Part shown: piece after piece, positions 16,161 through 25,359 of the stretch
How positions within the stretch are numbered: the stretch's first letter is position 1
Layout: every line of letters starts with the position of its first letter
Assembly: GCA_023389315.1 (NCBI GenBank)
Contig: JAEWEQ010000009.1
Coordinates: forward strand, 1-64,000
Direction of reading: 5' to 3'
Source: Actinomycetes bacterium
Lineage (GTDB): Bacteria > Actinomycetota > Actinomycetes > Actinomycetales > Actinomycetaceae
Length of the DNA stretch: 64,000 bases
Position numbers and translations under genes: made by a program
The notes under the pieces: generated by a model
Databases searched by the model: none
Told to the model about the DNA's origin: nothing
The model's input: the letters and a program-made list of their open reading frames with translations, nothing else

Positions 16161-16949
16161 TTACTTCACCACTTCTTGAATGTAGCCAGCCAACTGCTCC
16201 CCGCCGTTGCCGCTGTCGTTGACAATCCGTCCGGCGCGCTCACCACTGTCTTCGCTGGCGCTGAGAATCTGGGTGCCGGCTCCTTCTTCTCCCACGGCCC
16301 ACCGCTGCATGTCCACTTCCGCCAAATCGTCCAGGCTCCAGATGTCTAGCGGCTTGCTGCGGGCGGCTTTCATGGCTTTAAAGTTCGGGTAGCGCGGTTC
16401 GTTGACTTGGTCAGTTACCGACACCACCACCGGCAGCGGCGCCGCGAGGCGTTCGTTGAACCCATCGGCGGAGCGGGCGATTTCTACCCGCCCGTCGCTG
16501 ACTTCGATTTCATGGGCAACGCCCAGCACCGGCCACTGCAGGCAGGCCCCCAGGGCGGCGGGCAGCATCGAGGTCATGCCATCAACGCTGGCCATGGCGG
16601 CGAATACCAGGTCGATAGGGGCTTCTTCGCTGAGTTGGTGGATGATTCCGGCGAGGACGTGGGCGGTGCCTACCGCATCGGATCCAGCCAGTCGATCATC
16701 GGTCATTACCACTGCCCTATCTGCACCTTTTTGCAGGGCCAATAGGGCGGAGTCTTCCGCACCTTCGGGGCCCATGGTGATGGCAATGACTTCCCCGCCT
16801 TGGTCTTCCACTAGTTGGACGGCTGCTTCGATGGCGTTTTCGTCCAGTTCGTTCAGGGTGTCATCTTCGCCGCGCACCAGTCGACCATTTTCAATGCGTC
16901 GCTCTGACAGTACGTCGGGCACGTGTTTTATACAGACCACAACTCTCAT
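16161..16949 (-). CDS. etfB: Electron transfer flavoprotein beta subunit
   Basis: 262 residues, the AMP-binding partner of EtfA. Starts 'MRVVVCIKHVPD', the usual family opening, so ATG 16949 is used although the frame is open 20 codons upstream. 'VIAITMGPEGAEDSALLALQ' and 'PLDIWSLDDL' are recognisable family segments. First gene of the etfB-etfA-desulfurase run, divergent from glgX with a 263-base spacer. Confidence 0.94.
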   Translation of the reverse strand: MRVVVCIKHVPDVLSERRIENGRLVRGEDDTLNELDENAIEAAVQLVEDQGGEVIAITMGPEGAEDSALLALQKGADRAVVMTDDRLAGSDAVGTAHVLAGIIHQLSEEAPIDLVFAAMASVDGMTSMLPAALGACLQWPVLGVAHEIEVSDGRVEIARSADGFNERLAAPLPVVVSVTDQVNEPRYPNFKAMKAARSKPLDIWSLDDLAEVDMQRWAVGEEGAGTQILSASEDSGERAGRIVNDSGNGGEQLAGYIQEVVK

Positions 16950-17212
16950 ATTCTCTACACTGCCACAATTTTGCGCATAACGCTGTATCCATATTCGTGG
17001 TGTGAGCAATACCGGTTAACCACCCGGTTGGCGCCCCGCATCGCTATTTGTGCTATAACTACGCGATTCGTATATCATGCCCAAGGTGGTCTTATCGCCA
17101 TGCATATTGAACTTTCGTGCAACACGGGGTGAGAACACCACCGCCCGCTAGTCACCCTCGACTAGAGTGGCAACGATGGAACTCAGCCGCAGAACCGGCC
17201 AAGCAACCACGA

Positions 17213-19543
17213 ATGGCAACACTTATGACACCCCCTAGCACCCGCCCCCAGAGCGCCACCGCCGGTGGCGATTCATCCACCTCCAGGGAATCGGATGCTA
17301 ACGACGCCGCCGTCCTCACCATTGCCCCAGCACGCACCGGGATCCACCAACTCGGCGCCACCCTAACCCAACCCGGCGTCGACTTCACGGTGGTCGCGCC
17401 GCGAGCTGAAGCGGTCTACCTGTGTGTCTTCTCCGGCCCCGAAACTAGCGCCGTGGAAACCCGCTATCGCATGAACGCCCACGAAGCTGGCGTGTGGTCG
17501 GCGCACCTGCCAAGTGCTGGGCCCGGCACTATTTACGGCTACCGGGTAGATGGCCCCTGGGACCCGGCAAGCGGTACCGTATTCAACCCCCAAAAGCTGC
17601 TACTTGACCCCTACGGGAGGGGACTGAGTGGCCAAACCCAGCTGGACCCACGCCTGTACGCCCACCAAGTTAACGGTGATTTAGCGCCCATGAGCGCCGA
17701 CTTCGTGCGCAACGACGATGACTCCGCGCCGGTGACCGCCCGCTCGGTGGTGGTGGACACCGCCGGTTTTGCGGTGGCGAAGAAACCGCGGGTGCCGTGG
17801 GAAGAAACCGTCATCTACGAACTCCACGTAAAGGGCTTTACCCAAAACCTCCCCGGCGTCCCCGAAGATCTACGCGGTACCTACGCGGGCCTGGCCCATC
17901 CGGCCGCCCTCGCACACCTGCGGGCACTGGGTGTCACTACCATTGAGCTGCTGCCCATCCACGCAAAATTTGATGAGCCGTTCTTGGCTGAAAAAGGCCT
18001 CACCAACTACTGGGGGTACTCCACCCTGTCATTCTTCAGCCCCGAGCCGAGCTACGCCACCGCGCAAGCTCAGGCCAAGGGCGCCCAGGCCGTACTCGAC
18101 GAAGTGCGCGGCATGGTCTCCATCCTCCACCAGCATGGTTTCGAAGTGGTTTTAGACGTGGTCTATAACCACACGGCCGAGGGCGGACTGCCGGGCCCCA
18201 TGCTGTCATGGCGCGGATTCGACCAGAACCTGTACTACCGCCACACCACCCACCAGCCGGTGCACATGATCGATGACACCGGCTGTGGAAACACCATGAA
18301 CTTCGACGAAGCCCGCGTGGTGCAAATGACCCTCGATTCGCTGCGCTACTGGTCCCGTGAGATCGGCATCGATGGGTTCCGCTTCGACCTGGCAGCTACG
18401 CTGGGGCGCTATTCCACCGGCTTCACCCCGCGCCACCCCTTCCTGATGGCGATTGCCGCCGACCCGCAACTGGGGGCCGATAAGCTGATTGCCGAGCCGT
18501 GGGATATTGGGCCCGGGGGCTGGCAGACGGGGAACTTCCCGCTGCCGTGGTCGGAGTGGAATGACCGCTACCGCGACACCATCCGATCTTTTTGGCTCGC
18601 GGACTTCGCGAACCTGGAAGCCGGCCGCCCCTCCCAAGGACCCAACGACCTCGCCACTCGCCTGTCCGGCTCAGCTGACCTGTTTGGTGCCACCGTTGGC
18701 CACGCCCGTTCACCGCGCGCTTCCGTTAATTTCGTCACCGCTCACGACGGTTTCACGTTGGCGGACCTGACGACCTATAACCACAAGAAGAACTCGGCGA
18801 ACCTGGAAAATAACCGCGACGGAACGTCCTCGAATATGTCGTGGAACCACGGCGTGGAAGGTCACCGGCGCCTGCCCAACCCCAGTGGCGACAACGGGTC
18901 AGACACGCAGATGCTGGCCTCCGTTTTCTACGCGCGCGAACGGTCTATGCGTAACATTTTGGCGACCTTACTGGTCTCCGCCGGCACCCCCATGCTGGTG
19001 GCAGGCGATGAGTTCGCCCGTACCCAACAGGGAAACAACAATGCTTATTGCCAAGACAATGAGATCTCGTGGGTGGATTGGCAGTTAGATTCGTGGCAAC
19101 ACGACCTGTTTGACACCACCCGCTACCTGATTGGCTTGCGCCGCGCTCACCCGGTGATGCGTCCGCAGACCTTCGCCACCGGCCACCCGCTGCCCGGTGA
19201 CACCATTGCGGATCTGTCCTGGCACACGGCGGATGATAAGCCCTTCCAAGCTCACAACTGGCACCAGGTGGCGCACCGCACCTTGCAGATGCACCGCTCC
19301 GGTTTCGCCTGCGATGACAGTGACCTGCTGGTAGTTTTCAACGCCACTTTGAACTCCGCCACCGTCAAACTCACGCAGGGGCGAGGACGTAACTACCGGC
19401 TGGTATTCGATTCGTCCTGGACTAACCCGTCCCAAGGTGGGGCGATCGCTGACGTGAGTGACCACAGCTGTTGCGATTTGGTGCGTCCCGGTTCGATTGT
19501 CGATATTGAACCCCAGTCCATACAGTTGTTCCTCACCCAGTAG
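17213..19543 (+). CDS. glgX: Glycogen debranching enzyme GlgX
   Basis: About 776 residues. Hydrolyses alpha-1,6 branches of glycogen after phosphorylase trimming. An N-terminal CBM48 ('GVDFTVVAPRAEAVYLCVF') precedes a GH13 barrel with region I 'VVYNHTAEGG', nucleophile region 'GFRFDLAATLG', acid/base 'LIAEPWDIGPGGW' and third acid 'FVTAHDGFTLADL'. The start is uncertain: GTG 17117, ATG 17213 and ATG 17225 are in frame, and the first 60 residues of the longest form are low-complexity Ser/Ala/Pro-rich; I chose 17213 without ribosome-site support. Lies upstream of the GlgE cluster, with trpS and a membrane protein between. A 28-bp tandem repeat follows its stop. Confidence 0.92.
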   Translation: MATLMTPPSTRPQSATAGGDSSTSRESDANDAAVLTIAPARTGIHQLGATLTQPGVDFTVVAPRAEAVYLCVFSGPETSAVETRYRMNAHEAGVWSAHLPSAGPGTIYGYRVDGPWDPASGTVFNPQKLLLDPYGRGLSGQTQLDPRLYAHQVNGDLAPMSADFVRNDDDSAPVTARSVVVDTAGFAVAKKPRVPWEETVIYELHVKGFTQNLPGVPEDLRGTYAGLAHPAALAHLRALGVTTIELLPIHAKFDEPFLAEKGLTNYWGYSTLSFFSPEPSYATAQAQAKGAQAVLDEVRGMVSILHQHGFEVVLDVVYNHTAEGGLPGPMLSWRGFDQNLYYRHTTHQPVHMIDDTGCGNTMNFDEARVVQMTLDSLRYWSREIGIDGFRFDLAATLGRYSTGFTPRHPFLMAIAADPQLGADKLIAEPWDIGPGGWQTGNFPLPWSEWNDRYRDTIRSFWLADFANLEAGRPSQGPNDLATRLSGSADLFGATVGHARSPRASVNFVTAHDGFTLADLTTYNHKKNSANLENNRDGTSSNMSWNHGVEGHRRLPNPSGDNGSDTQMLASVFYARERSMRNILATLLVSAGTPMLVAGDEFARTQQGNNNAYCQDNEISWVDWQLDSWQHDLFDTTRYLIGLRRAHPVMRPQTFATGHPLPGDTIADLSWHTADDKPFQAHNWHQVAHRTLQMHRSGFACDDSDLLVVFNATLNSATVKLTQGRGRNYRLVFDSSWTNPSQGGAIADVSDHSCCDLVRPGSIVDIEPQSIQLFLTQ

Positions 19544-19572
19544 CGGCGACCCTCCAGCGGCGGCCGTTCCGT

Positions 19573-19656
19573 GGCGGCCCTCCAGCGTGATCCCTTCACC
19601 GGCGGCCCTCCAGCGTGATCCCTTCACCGGCGACCCTCCAGCGTGAACCCTTCACC
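19573..19656. repeat. 28-bp tandem repeat, three full copies
   Basis: Units at 19573-19600, 19601-19628 and 19629-19656; the first two are identical, the third has two changes. Partial copies flank them (19545 onward and 19657 onward). There are no spacers, so this is a minisatellite and not a CRISPR array. It fills the gap between glgX and trpS. Confidence 0.9.
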
Positions 19657-19685
19657 GGCGGCACGGGCGGTTGCTAGTGGTGGGT

Positions 19686-19699
19686 TAGAATGACGTTTG
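19686..19699 (+). promoter_or_regulatory. -10 box overlapping the first ATG of trpS
   Basis: TAGAAT at 19686-19691 includes the first two bases of an in-frame ATG (19690). Seven bases after the hexamer lies GTG 19699, which would be the leaderless start. Confidence 0.45.
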
Positions 19700-20805
19700 T
19701 GACTACAGATGCAGATCGTTTAGCAACCAGTACTGATTCCGCTTCCCTGGCCCGCTCCCAAGCGCGCAGTGCGGAAATAGAAACCGAAATCGACCGCGAC
19801 CCCTCACGTTTCCGGGTGCTCAGCGGGGATCGGCCCACCGGGAACCTTCACATTGGACACTACTTAGGGACCGTTAAGAACCGCGTGGAGCTGCAACAGC
19901 GCGGGGTGGAAACCTGGCAGCTGATTGCCGACTACCAGGTGATCACGGATCGCGATGGTATCGGCCCGGTCCGCGAGCGGGTGCTTTCCTTGCTGACCGA
20001 CTACTTGGCTGCCGGTTTGGATCCGGAAAAGACCACCATTTTCGCCCACTCCCAAGTCCCGGCCCTGAACCAGTTGCTGCTACCTTTCCTGGCTTTGGTT
20101 ACCGAATCGGAACTGCACCGCAACCCCACAGTTAAGTCGGAGCTGGAAGCTACCGGCGGTCGCGCCATGTCGGGCCTGATGCTGACCTACCCAGTGCACC
20201 AGGCCGCTGACATTTTGTTCTGCCAGGCGAACTTAGTGCCGGTGGGCCAGGACCAGTTGCCGCACTTGGAGCAAGCGCGGGTGATCGCGAACCGTTTCGA
20301 TAAGCGCTTTGGCCGCGCCACCCCGGAGCGCCCGGTATTCCGTCGACCTGAGGCCCTGCTGTCTTCCGCGGCCCTGGTATTGGGGTTGGATGGGCAGAAG
20401 ATGTCGAAGTCGCGCGGTAACACCATTGAGCTGTGCATGAGCGCCGATGAAACCGCTAAGCGCATTAAGAAAGCCAAGACCGACGCTGATCGCGTCATCA
20501 CCTACGATCCAGCTAACCGCCCGGAGGTTTCTAACCTGTTGCTGATTGCTTCGGTCGCCTCGGGTGAGTCGCCCGAAGCCATCGCGGAGTCCATTGGCGA
20601 TGGTGGCGGCGGAGTGTTGAAGGCGCGGGTAACTGAGGCCCTCAACGACATGCTCGCCCCGCTGCGGGCACGCCGCCAAGAGCTGGAGGCCGATCCCGGC
20701 TACCTGTGGTCAGTATTGGAGCGCGGTAACGAACGCGCAAGGGAGGTTGCCGACGCTACTTTGGCTGAGGTTAAGGAAGCCATGGGGATGGTTTACCACC
20801 TGTAG
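19699..20805 (+). CDS. trpS: Tryptophanyl-tRNA synthetase
   Basis: 368 residues from GTG 19699 (371 from ATG 19690). Class Ic synthetase charging tRNA-Trp: HIGH-type motif 'DRPTGNLHIGHYLGTVKN', KMSKS motif 'DGQKMSKSRGNTI'. An N-terminal extension of about 35 residues precedes the catalytic core. GTG is preferred because the ATG lies inside the likely -10 hexamer. The gene is followed by an imperfect GC-rich hairpin. Confidence 0.95.
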   Translation: MTTDADRLATSTDSASLARSQARSAEIETEIDRDPSRFRVLSGDRPTGNLHIGHYLGTVKNRVELQQRGVETWQLIADYQVITDRDGIGPVRERVLSLLTDYLAAGLDPEKTTIFAHSQVPALNQLLLPFLALVTESELHRNPTVKSELEATGGRAMSGLMLTYPVHQAADILFCQANLVPVGQDQLPHLEQARVIANRFDKRFGRATPERPVFRRPEALLSSAALVLGLDGQKMSKSRGNTIELCMSADETAKRIKKAKTDADRVITYDPANRPEVSNLLLIASVASGESPEAIAESIGDGGGGVLKARVTEALNDMLAPLRARRQELEADPGYLWSVLERGNERAREVADATLAEVKEAMGMVYHL

Positions 20806-20840
20806 GCGGCGACCGTCCTCGATATGGAAACTTTTGGGAC

Positions 20841-20890
20841 CGGGGCACGCAGCGCGAATTCTCACCAGATACTAGGGGCTGCTGCCCCGG
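20841..20890 (+). terminator. GC-rich hairpin after trpS
   Basis: CCGGGGCACGCAGC (20841-20854) can pair with GCTGCTGCCCCGG (20878-20890) with one bulge. No T-run follows, so termination would need help or be weak. Confidence 0.4.
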
Positions 20891-20946
20891 CCCTGCTATA
20901 GATGGTCTTACACATTTTCACTATGCCGTGACGTTAGGAGACGAAG

Positions 20947-22890
20947 GTGAGCGAAAGTGGGGCGTTGAAAGTCAAAAAGCCGCGACCGTGGAAGAATTAC
21001 TTCATCATCGCCTTAACAGTAGCCCTATTGCTCGTAACCGGCTCCGCCTACTTCAACACCGCCAAATATTTCCGCATCACCGCCCTCGATGTAGTTGCCA
21101 CCGTGGCTCCCAATGGGGACCTGCAAGTCCATGAGAGCCGTGAGTTCAAATTCAAAGGCGACTACACCGCCACCTGGATTAACTTCGGCAGGCTGCATGA
21201 CTACTCCCAGGTCGACATACAGCAGATCACCAGTGAAAGCTCGGCCGGTACGCACACGCACACGCCCGCCGATTTCCTACCCCAGTGGCGCGACGAAGGT
21301 GGACCTGAAGGCTACCGCTACTCCTTCGATGAGGAAAAGAACACGGTTTACATGTTCTTTCCACCCTCCAGTGGCAAGCACCGTTTCAGTGTTGATTACG
21401 TTATCAGGGCAGAAGCAACCAAGTACCGCGACGCCGCGCGAATCCACCACGTGTTCCTAGCCGAAGGCTGGGACGTACCAACCCGCAACGTCAACGTCAC
21501 ATTGAAACTGCCAGATGGTGCAAACCCCGATGGGAAGCAAGCCATCTACGCCTGGGGCCACGGACCCCTATCGGGCGAAGTGGAAGTAGATCAGGACAAA
21601 CATGAAGTCCGCGCGACAGTGGGGAAAGTGGGAGCTGGGGAACGAGTAGATCTAAAAGTGCTGTTCCCAGCCGAGTGGCTCACGCAAGTGGCGGATGATT
21701 CCCCGCAAAAGCAGAACCAAAGCGTGGTTGACGCCACGCTCGCGCAAGAAGCAGGATACGCAGATAGTGCCAATGAGGCGCGCACTTTGTACCGCAAGTT
21801 AGTGGCTGGCACGCTGGCTGTTCCAGTGGCTATCTTGCTGCTGATGCTACTGGTACAAAAACTACTGCGAATAGAAGCCCGCCCCACCTTCCATGAGCGC
21901 TACTGGCGCGACCGCCCCGGCCGCGGACTGGCAAACGAGTTCGGTATCACCGGCGATATTCACCCGGCGGTAGTGGGTTTCAACCGTGAGCGCGGGGACA
22001 TCACTCACCGGCACTTCAACGCCAACTTAGTCTCACTGGTGAACGAAGGTTGGATCACCTTGAATGAAGTGGGGCCAAAACGGTGGGAACTGGTGGATCA
22101 ACGCCGAGGCGGTGCCGAACCGTCCAATCTGATCGACATTGCCATGCTCAAACTGATTTTCGACGTGGTCGGCGAAGGCCGCGATCGGGTGACGGTCCAA
22201 GACTTCAAGAGGGCCGCTTCGCACCAGGCCGATGCCTACGATAGGGCCTACAAAAAATGGCGCAAAGCCGTCACCTCACAAGCCCGCCACTTAGGTTTGG
22301 GGTCACGTAGCTTTAAGCTCATCTCCCGATTTTTCAGCGGGTTGGGGGATCTGCTAATAATCTTCGCGGTGATAGCAGGTTTTGCTGTCTACTCCGTGTG
22401 GGGTTGGTCGGCGCTAGTCTTCTTGTCCCCAGCCATCTGCGGTTTCCTCATGAACGCCCTGGCAAATACTAAAGGCAAGCGCTCACGCATGGGAGTGGAA
22501 CTGGAAGCCTATTCTCAAGGTTTAGAGAACTGGTTGCGTGATTTCACCGCCTTGGAGGAGCGCCCGCCTTCGGATGAAAAAGTGTGGGGTTACTTCCTGG
22601 TCTACGCCACTGTCTTCGGGATCTCCCAGGAAGTCCTAGATGCTCTTGTCGCCCGCACCCCAGAAGCGTTAACGGATCAAGAGGTGCTGCGTACCGCTAA
22701 CTTCCTGGGCTATCACAATGGCTCCGCCAGCTACCTGTCCTCCCCGGCTGACAAGTTCGGCACCGTGCAGCGGCAAAGCGCCATCGCGGTGGCTAAGAGT
22801 TCGTCCTCCAGTCGCAGTGGTTCCGGGGGCGGTTTTTCCTCCGGTGGTGGCGGCGGCACCGGTAGCGGTGGTGGTGGCGGCGCCCGTTAG
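20947..22890 (+). CDS. DUF2207 domain membrane protein
   Basis: 647 residues. A TM segment at about residues 17-37, then a large extracytoplasmic beta-rich domain ('DLQVHESREFKFKGDYTATW', the DUF2207 hallmark), TM segments near 280 and around 465-500, cytoplasmic parts, and a Ser/Gly-only tail of about 35 residues. Such proteins are common in actinobacteria and have no known biochemical role; a cell-envelope function is guesswork. GTG 20947 has TTAGGAG upstream at good distance. Monocistronic between trpS and glgE; base use is like its neighbours. Confidence 0.85.
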   Translation: MSESGALKVKKPRPWKNYFIIALTVALLLVTGSAYFNTAKYFRITALDVVATVAPNGDLQVHESREFKFKGDYTATWINFGRLHDYSQVDIQQITSESSAGTHTHTPADFLPQWRDEGGPEGYRYSFDEEKNTVYMFFPPSSGKHRFSVDYVIRAEATKYRDAARIHHVFLAEGWDVPTRNVNVTLKLPDGANPDGKQAIYAWGHGPLSGEVEVDQDKHEVRATVGKVGAGERVDLKVLFPAEWLTQVADDSPQKQNQSVVDATLAQEAGYADSANEARTLYRKLVAGTLAVPVAILLLMLLVQKLLRIEARPTFHERYWRDRPGRGLANEFGITGDIHPAVVGFNRERGDITHRHFNANLVSLVNEGWITLNEVGPKRWELVDQRRGGAEPSNLIDIAMLKLIFDVVGEGRDRVTVQDFKRAASHQADAYDRAYKKWRKAVTSQARHLGLGSRSFKLISRFFSGLGDLLIIFAVIAGFAVYSVWGWSALVFLSPAICGFLMNALANTKGKRSRMGVELEAYSQGLENWLRDFTALEERPPSDEKVWGYFLVYATVFGISQEVLDALVARTPEALTDQEVLRTANFLGYHNGSASYLSSPADKFGTVQRQSAIAVAKSSSSSRSGSGGGFSSGGGGGTGSGGGGGAR

Positions 22891-23021
22891 CCACCAGGGC
22901 GGGTCGCGCAACTGTTCCTCCCTTCACCTGCGGCGGATACCACCTGCATTTACGAGGACGGGTGGCGGGTACGCGCACCATCGGAAGTACCAAGTAACTG
23001 CCCTTTGGCGCAGAAATTCTC

Positions 23022-23027
23022 TAGGCT
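23022..23027 (+). promoter_or_regulatory. -10 hexamer (TAGGCT) of glgE
   Basis: TAGGCT lies 48 bases before the glgE ATG, giving a short leader with the TAAGGAG ribosome site. The -35 is not obvious. Confidence 0.45.
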
Positions 23028-23075
23028 AGTTAAGTAGATACGAACTATCTGACCTGGAAGCTTTAAGGAGTCCCC

Positions 23076-25250
23076 ATGGCCATGCCCAAGCGTCGCCCCC
23101 AACGGCCCGCCGCGAAACCCAACCAACCCCAGGTGAAAGCCACCGTGGCGTCGGGCAAAGCACCGCAGCCATCCCCCACCGGCCATAAACCCACCGCATG
23201 GGAAATTGATGCCGACCACCTGATCCCCCGCATCCCCGCCACCGAGATCTACCCGCAGGTGGAAGGCGGGCGCTGGGCTGCCAAAGCTACCGAAGGTGAA
23301 GCTTTCCCGGTGCGGGCCACCGTGTTCCGGGAAGGACACGACGCCCTCGGGGTGGAAGCAGTGCTACTGCGCCCCGATGGCAGTGAACACCAACGCACCA
23401 CCATGGTTGACATTGCGCCCGGTTTGGACCGCTACGAGGCTTGGGTGGCAGCCGACACTCCTGGTGATTGGAGTTTTTGCATCGAAACCTGGTCCGACCC
23501 CTACGCCACCTGGAGCCATGACGCCTCAGTGAAAATCGCTGCCGGCACCGACGTGGACCTGATGCTAGAAGAAGGTGCCCGCCTGATGGAGCGGGCCGCC
23601 GCCGGACGGACGCTGCCCGCTTCCTCTACCGCGAAGCCGGTGGAGGACCAGGCCGCCAAGACTGCTCTGCTTGAAGCTGCACGGCTGCTGCGTGACGCCG
23701 ATGCCTCCGCTCAGCGACGCCTCTCTGCTGGGTTATCCACCCAAGTGCGCCAAGTGATGCGCCGCTTCCCGCTGCGCGACCTATGCACCCGCTCGCGCAC
23801 TTACCCGCTACAAGTGGACCGTAAACTCGCCCTCTACGGATCCTGGTATGAAATCTTCCCCCGCTCCTACGGAGCCCACCGTGACAGCGAGGGAAACTGG
23901 GTGTCTGGCACGCTGCGCGAAGCCGCCAAGCAGCTACCGCGCATTTCTAAAATGGGGTTCGACGTCATTTACCTCACCCCCATTCACCCCATCGGGACCA
24001 CTTTCCGTAAGGGCCGCAACAACACCCTGGAAGCCGGCCCGCAAGACCCCGGCTCCCCCTACGGTATTGGAGCCCCCGCCGGTGGACACGACGCCATCCA
24101 CCCCGACTTGGGTACCTTCGAGGACTTCGACCATTTCGTAGACCAGGCCCGCGCCCACGACCTGGAAGTGGCCCTCGACCTGGCGCTGCAGTGCTCCCCC
24201 GACCACCCGTGGGTGAAAGAACACCCCGAATGGTTCACCGCCCGCGCTGACGGTAGCATCGCCTACGCGGAAAACCCGCCGAAGAAATACCAAGACATCT
24301 ACCCGCTCAACTTCGACAACGACCCTGAAGGCATCTACGTGGCGATCCGCGACGTCCTCGACAAATGGATCGCCCACGGGGTTACCATCTTCCGTGTGGA
24401 CAACCCCCACACCAAACCCCTGCAGTTCTGGCAACGCCTGCTACGCGAAATGCACGTACGCCACCCAGAGGTGATTTTCCTAGCCGAAGCCTTCACCCGC
24501 CCCGCCATGATGCGCACCCTGGGGGCAGTGGGATTCCACCAGTCCTACACCTATTTCGCCTGGCGCACCCACAAGGAAGAAATCGAAGAATACCTGCAAG
24601 AAGTCGCTAAGGAAACCTCCCACCTGATGCGCCCCAGCTTCTGGCCCACCACCCACGACATCCTCACCCCGCAGATGACCACCGGGGGTAGCGCCATCTT
24701 CGCGATCCGCGCCATCTTGGCCGCTACCGGCGCACCCACCTACGGGATTTACTCCGGCTATGAGTTCATCGAAAATGTTCAACGCCCCGGCTTCGAAGAA
24801 CAAATCGACAACGAGAAGTACGAATACCGGCCCCGCAACTGGGACAGCGCCGACAGCTACGGCATCGCCCCGCTACTTACCTTGTTGAACTCCGCCCGCC
24901 GCCGCCACCCCGCCCTACAGCAGTTGCACAACATCACTATTCACCGCACTTCCGACGAGCGCCTGCTGTGTTTCTCCAAGCACGTGGATGCGGCTTTCTC
25001 CCCCACCGGTGAGGATGACACCGTGATCGTGGTGATCAACCTGGATCCGCATAACGAAGTGGTGGGCAGCGTTGATCTGGATCTCTCCCGCCTGGGCGCG
25101 CGGGTAGCGTACGGAACTTCCGGTTCGGTGCTACCGGTGGTCGATGAACTCGATGGGCGCAGCTACCAGTGGGGAGAACACAATTTCGTGCGCCTAAACC
25201 CGCTGGAGCGCACCGCCCACGTGATGGCGGTAAATAGCTCCCGCGCCTGA
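23076..25250 (+). CDS. glgE: Alpha-1,4-glucan:maltose-1-phosphate maltosyltransferase GlgE
   Basis: 724 residues. Extends alpha-glucans by maltosyl units from maltose-1-phosphate, releasing phosphate. After a Pro/Ala/Lys-rich leader of about 40 residues come the beta-sandwich domain, an insert helical domain (about 170-250) and a GH13_3 barrel: 'GSWYEIFPRSYG', nucleophile Asp442 in 'TIFRVDNPHTKP', Glu471 in 'VIFLAEAFTRP' and Asp528 in 'TTHDILTP'. ATG 23076 has TAAGGAG. First gene of glgE-treS-mak-glgB; maltose-1-phosphate comes from the maltokinase two genes downstream. A perfect hairpin made of two inverted CGAGGACG words lies between it and treS and may attenuate readthrough. Confidence 0.97.
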   Translation: MAMPKRRPQRPAAKPNQPQVKATVASGKAPQPSPTGHKPTAWEIDADHLIPRIPATEIYPQVEGGRWAAKATEGEAFPVRATVFREGHDALGVEAVLLRPDGSEHQRTTMVDIAPGLDRYEAWVAADTPGDWSFCIETWSDPYATWSHDASVKIAAGTDVDLMLEEGARLMERAAAGRTLPASSTAKPVEDQAAKTALLEAARLLRDADASAQRRLSAGLSTQVRQVMRRFPLRDLCTRSRTYPLQVDRKLALYGSWYEIFPRSYGAHRDSEGNWVSGTLREAAKQLPRISKMGFDVIYLTPIHPIGTTFRKGRNNTLEAGPQDPGSPYGIGAPAGGHDAIHPDLGTFEDFDHFVDQARAHDLEVALDLALQCSPDHPWVKEHPEWFTARADGSIAYAENPPKKYQDIYPLNFDNDPEGIYVAIRDVLDKWIAHGVTIFRVDNPHTKPLQFWQRLLREMHVRHPEVIFLAEAFTRPAMMRTLGAVGFHQSYTYFAWRTHKEEIEEYLQEVAKETSHLMRPSFWPTTHDILTPQMTTGGSAIFAIRAILAATGAPTYGIYSGYEFIENVQRPGFEEQIDNEKYEYRPRNWDSADSYGIAPLLTLLNSARRRHPALQQLHNITIHRTSDERLLCFSKHVDAAFSPTGEDDTVIVVINLDPHNEVVGSVDLDLSRLGARVAYGTSGSVLPVVDELDGRSYQWGEHNFVRLNPLERTAHVMAVNSSRA

Positions 25251-25262
25251 CGTTCCCACCTT

Positions 25263-25308
25263 CGCTACGTCCTCGCCCTGGGATATCCCAACCGGCGAGG
25301 ACGTAGCG
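25263..25308. terminator. Perfect 15-bp hairpin made from two inverted CGAGGACG words
   Basis: CGCTACGTCCTCGCC (25263-25277) is exactly complementary to GGCGAGGACGTAGCG (25294-25308), with a 16-base loop. It starts 13 bases after the glgE stop and is followed by GTTCTTG, a poor T-run. It could terminate, attenuate, or simply be an inverted repeat of the global 8-mer. Confidence 0.7.
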
Positions 25309-25359
25309 GTTCTTGTAACCTGGAAACGACGCAAGTATTTGTCTGGTTAAGGAAGGTCC

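Noticed and set aside
17117..17212. Extended N-terminus of GlgX from GTG 17117
   Set aside because: Low-complexity and unlike GlgX proteins; no ribosome site. It cannot be excluded, so it is mentioned under glgX.
19573..19656. Possible CRISPR array
   Set aside because: The 28-bp units are directly adjacent with no spacers and there are no cas genes nearby.
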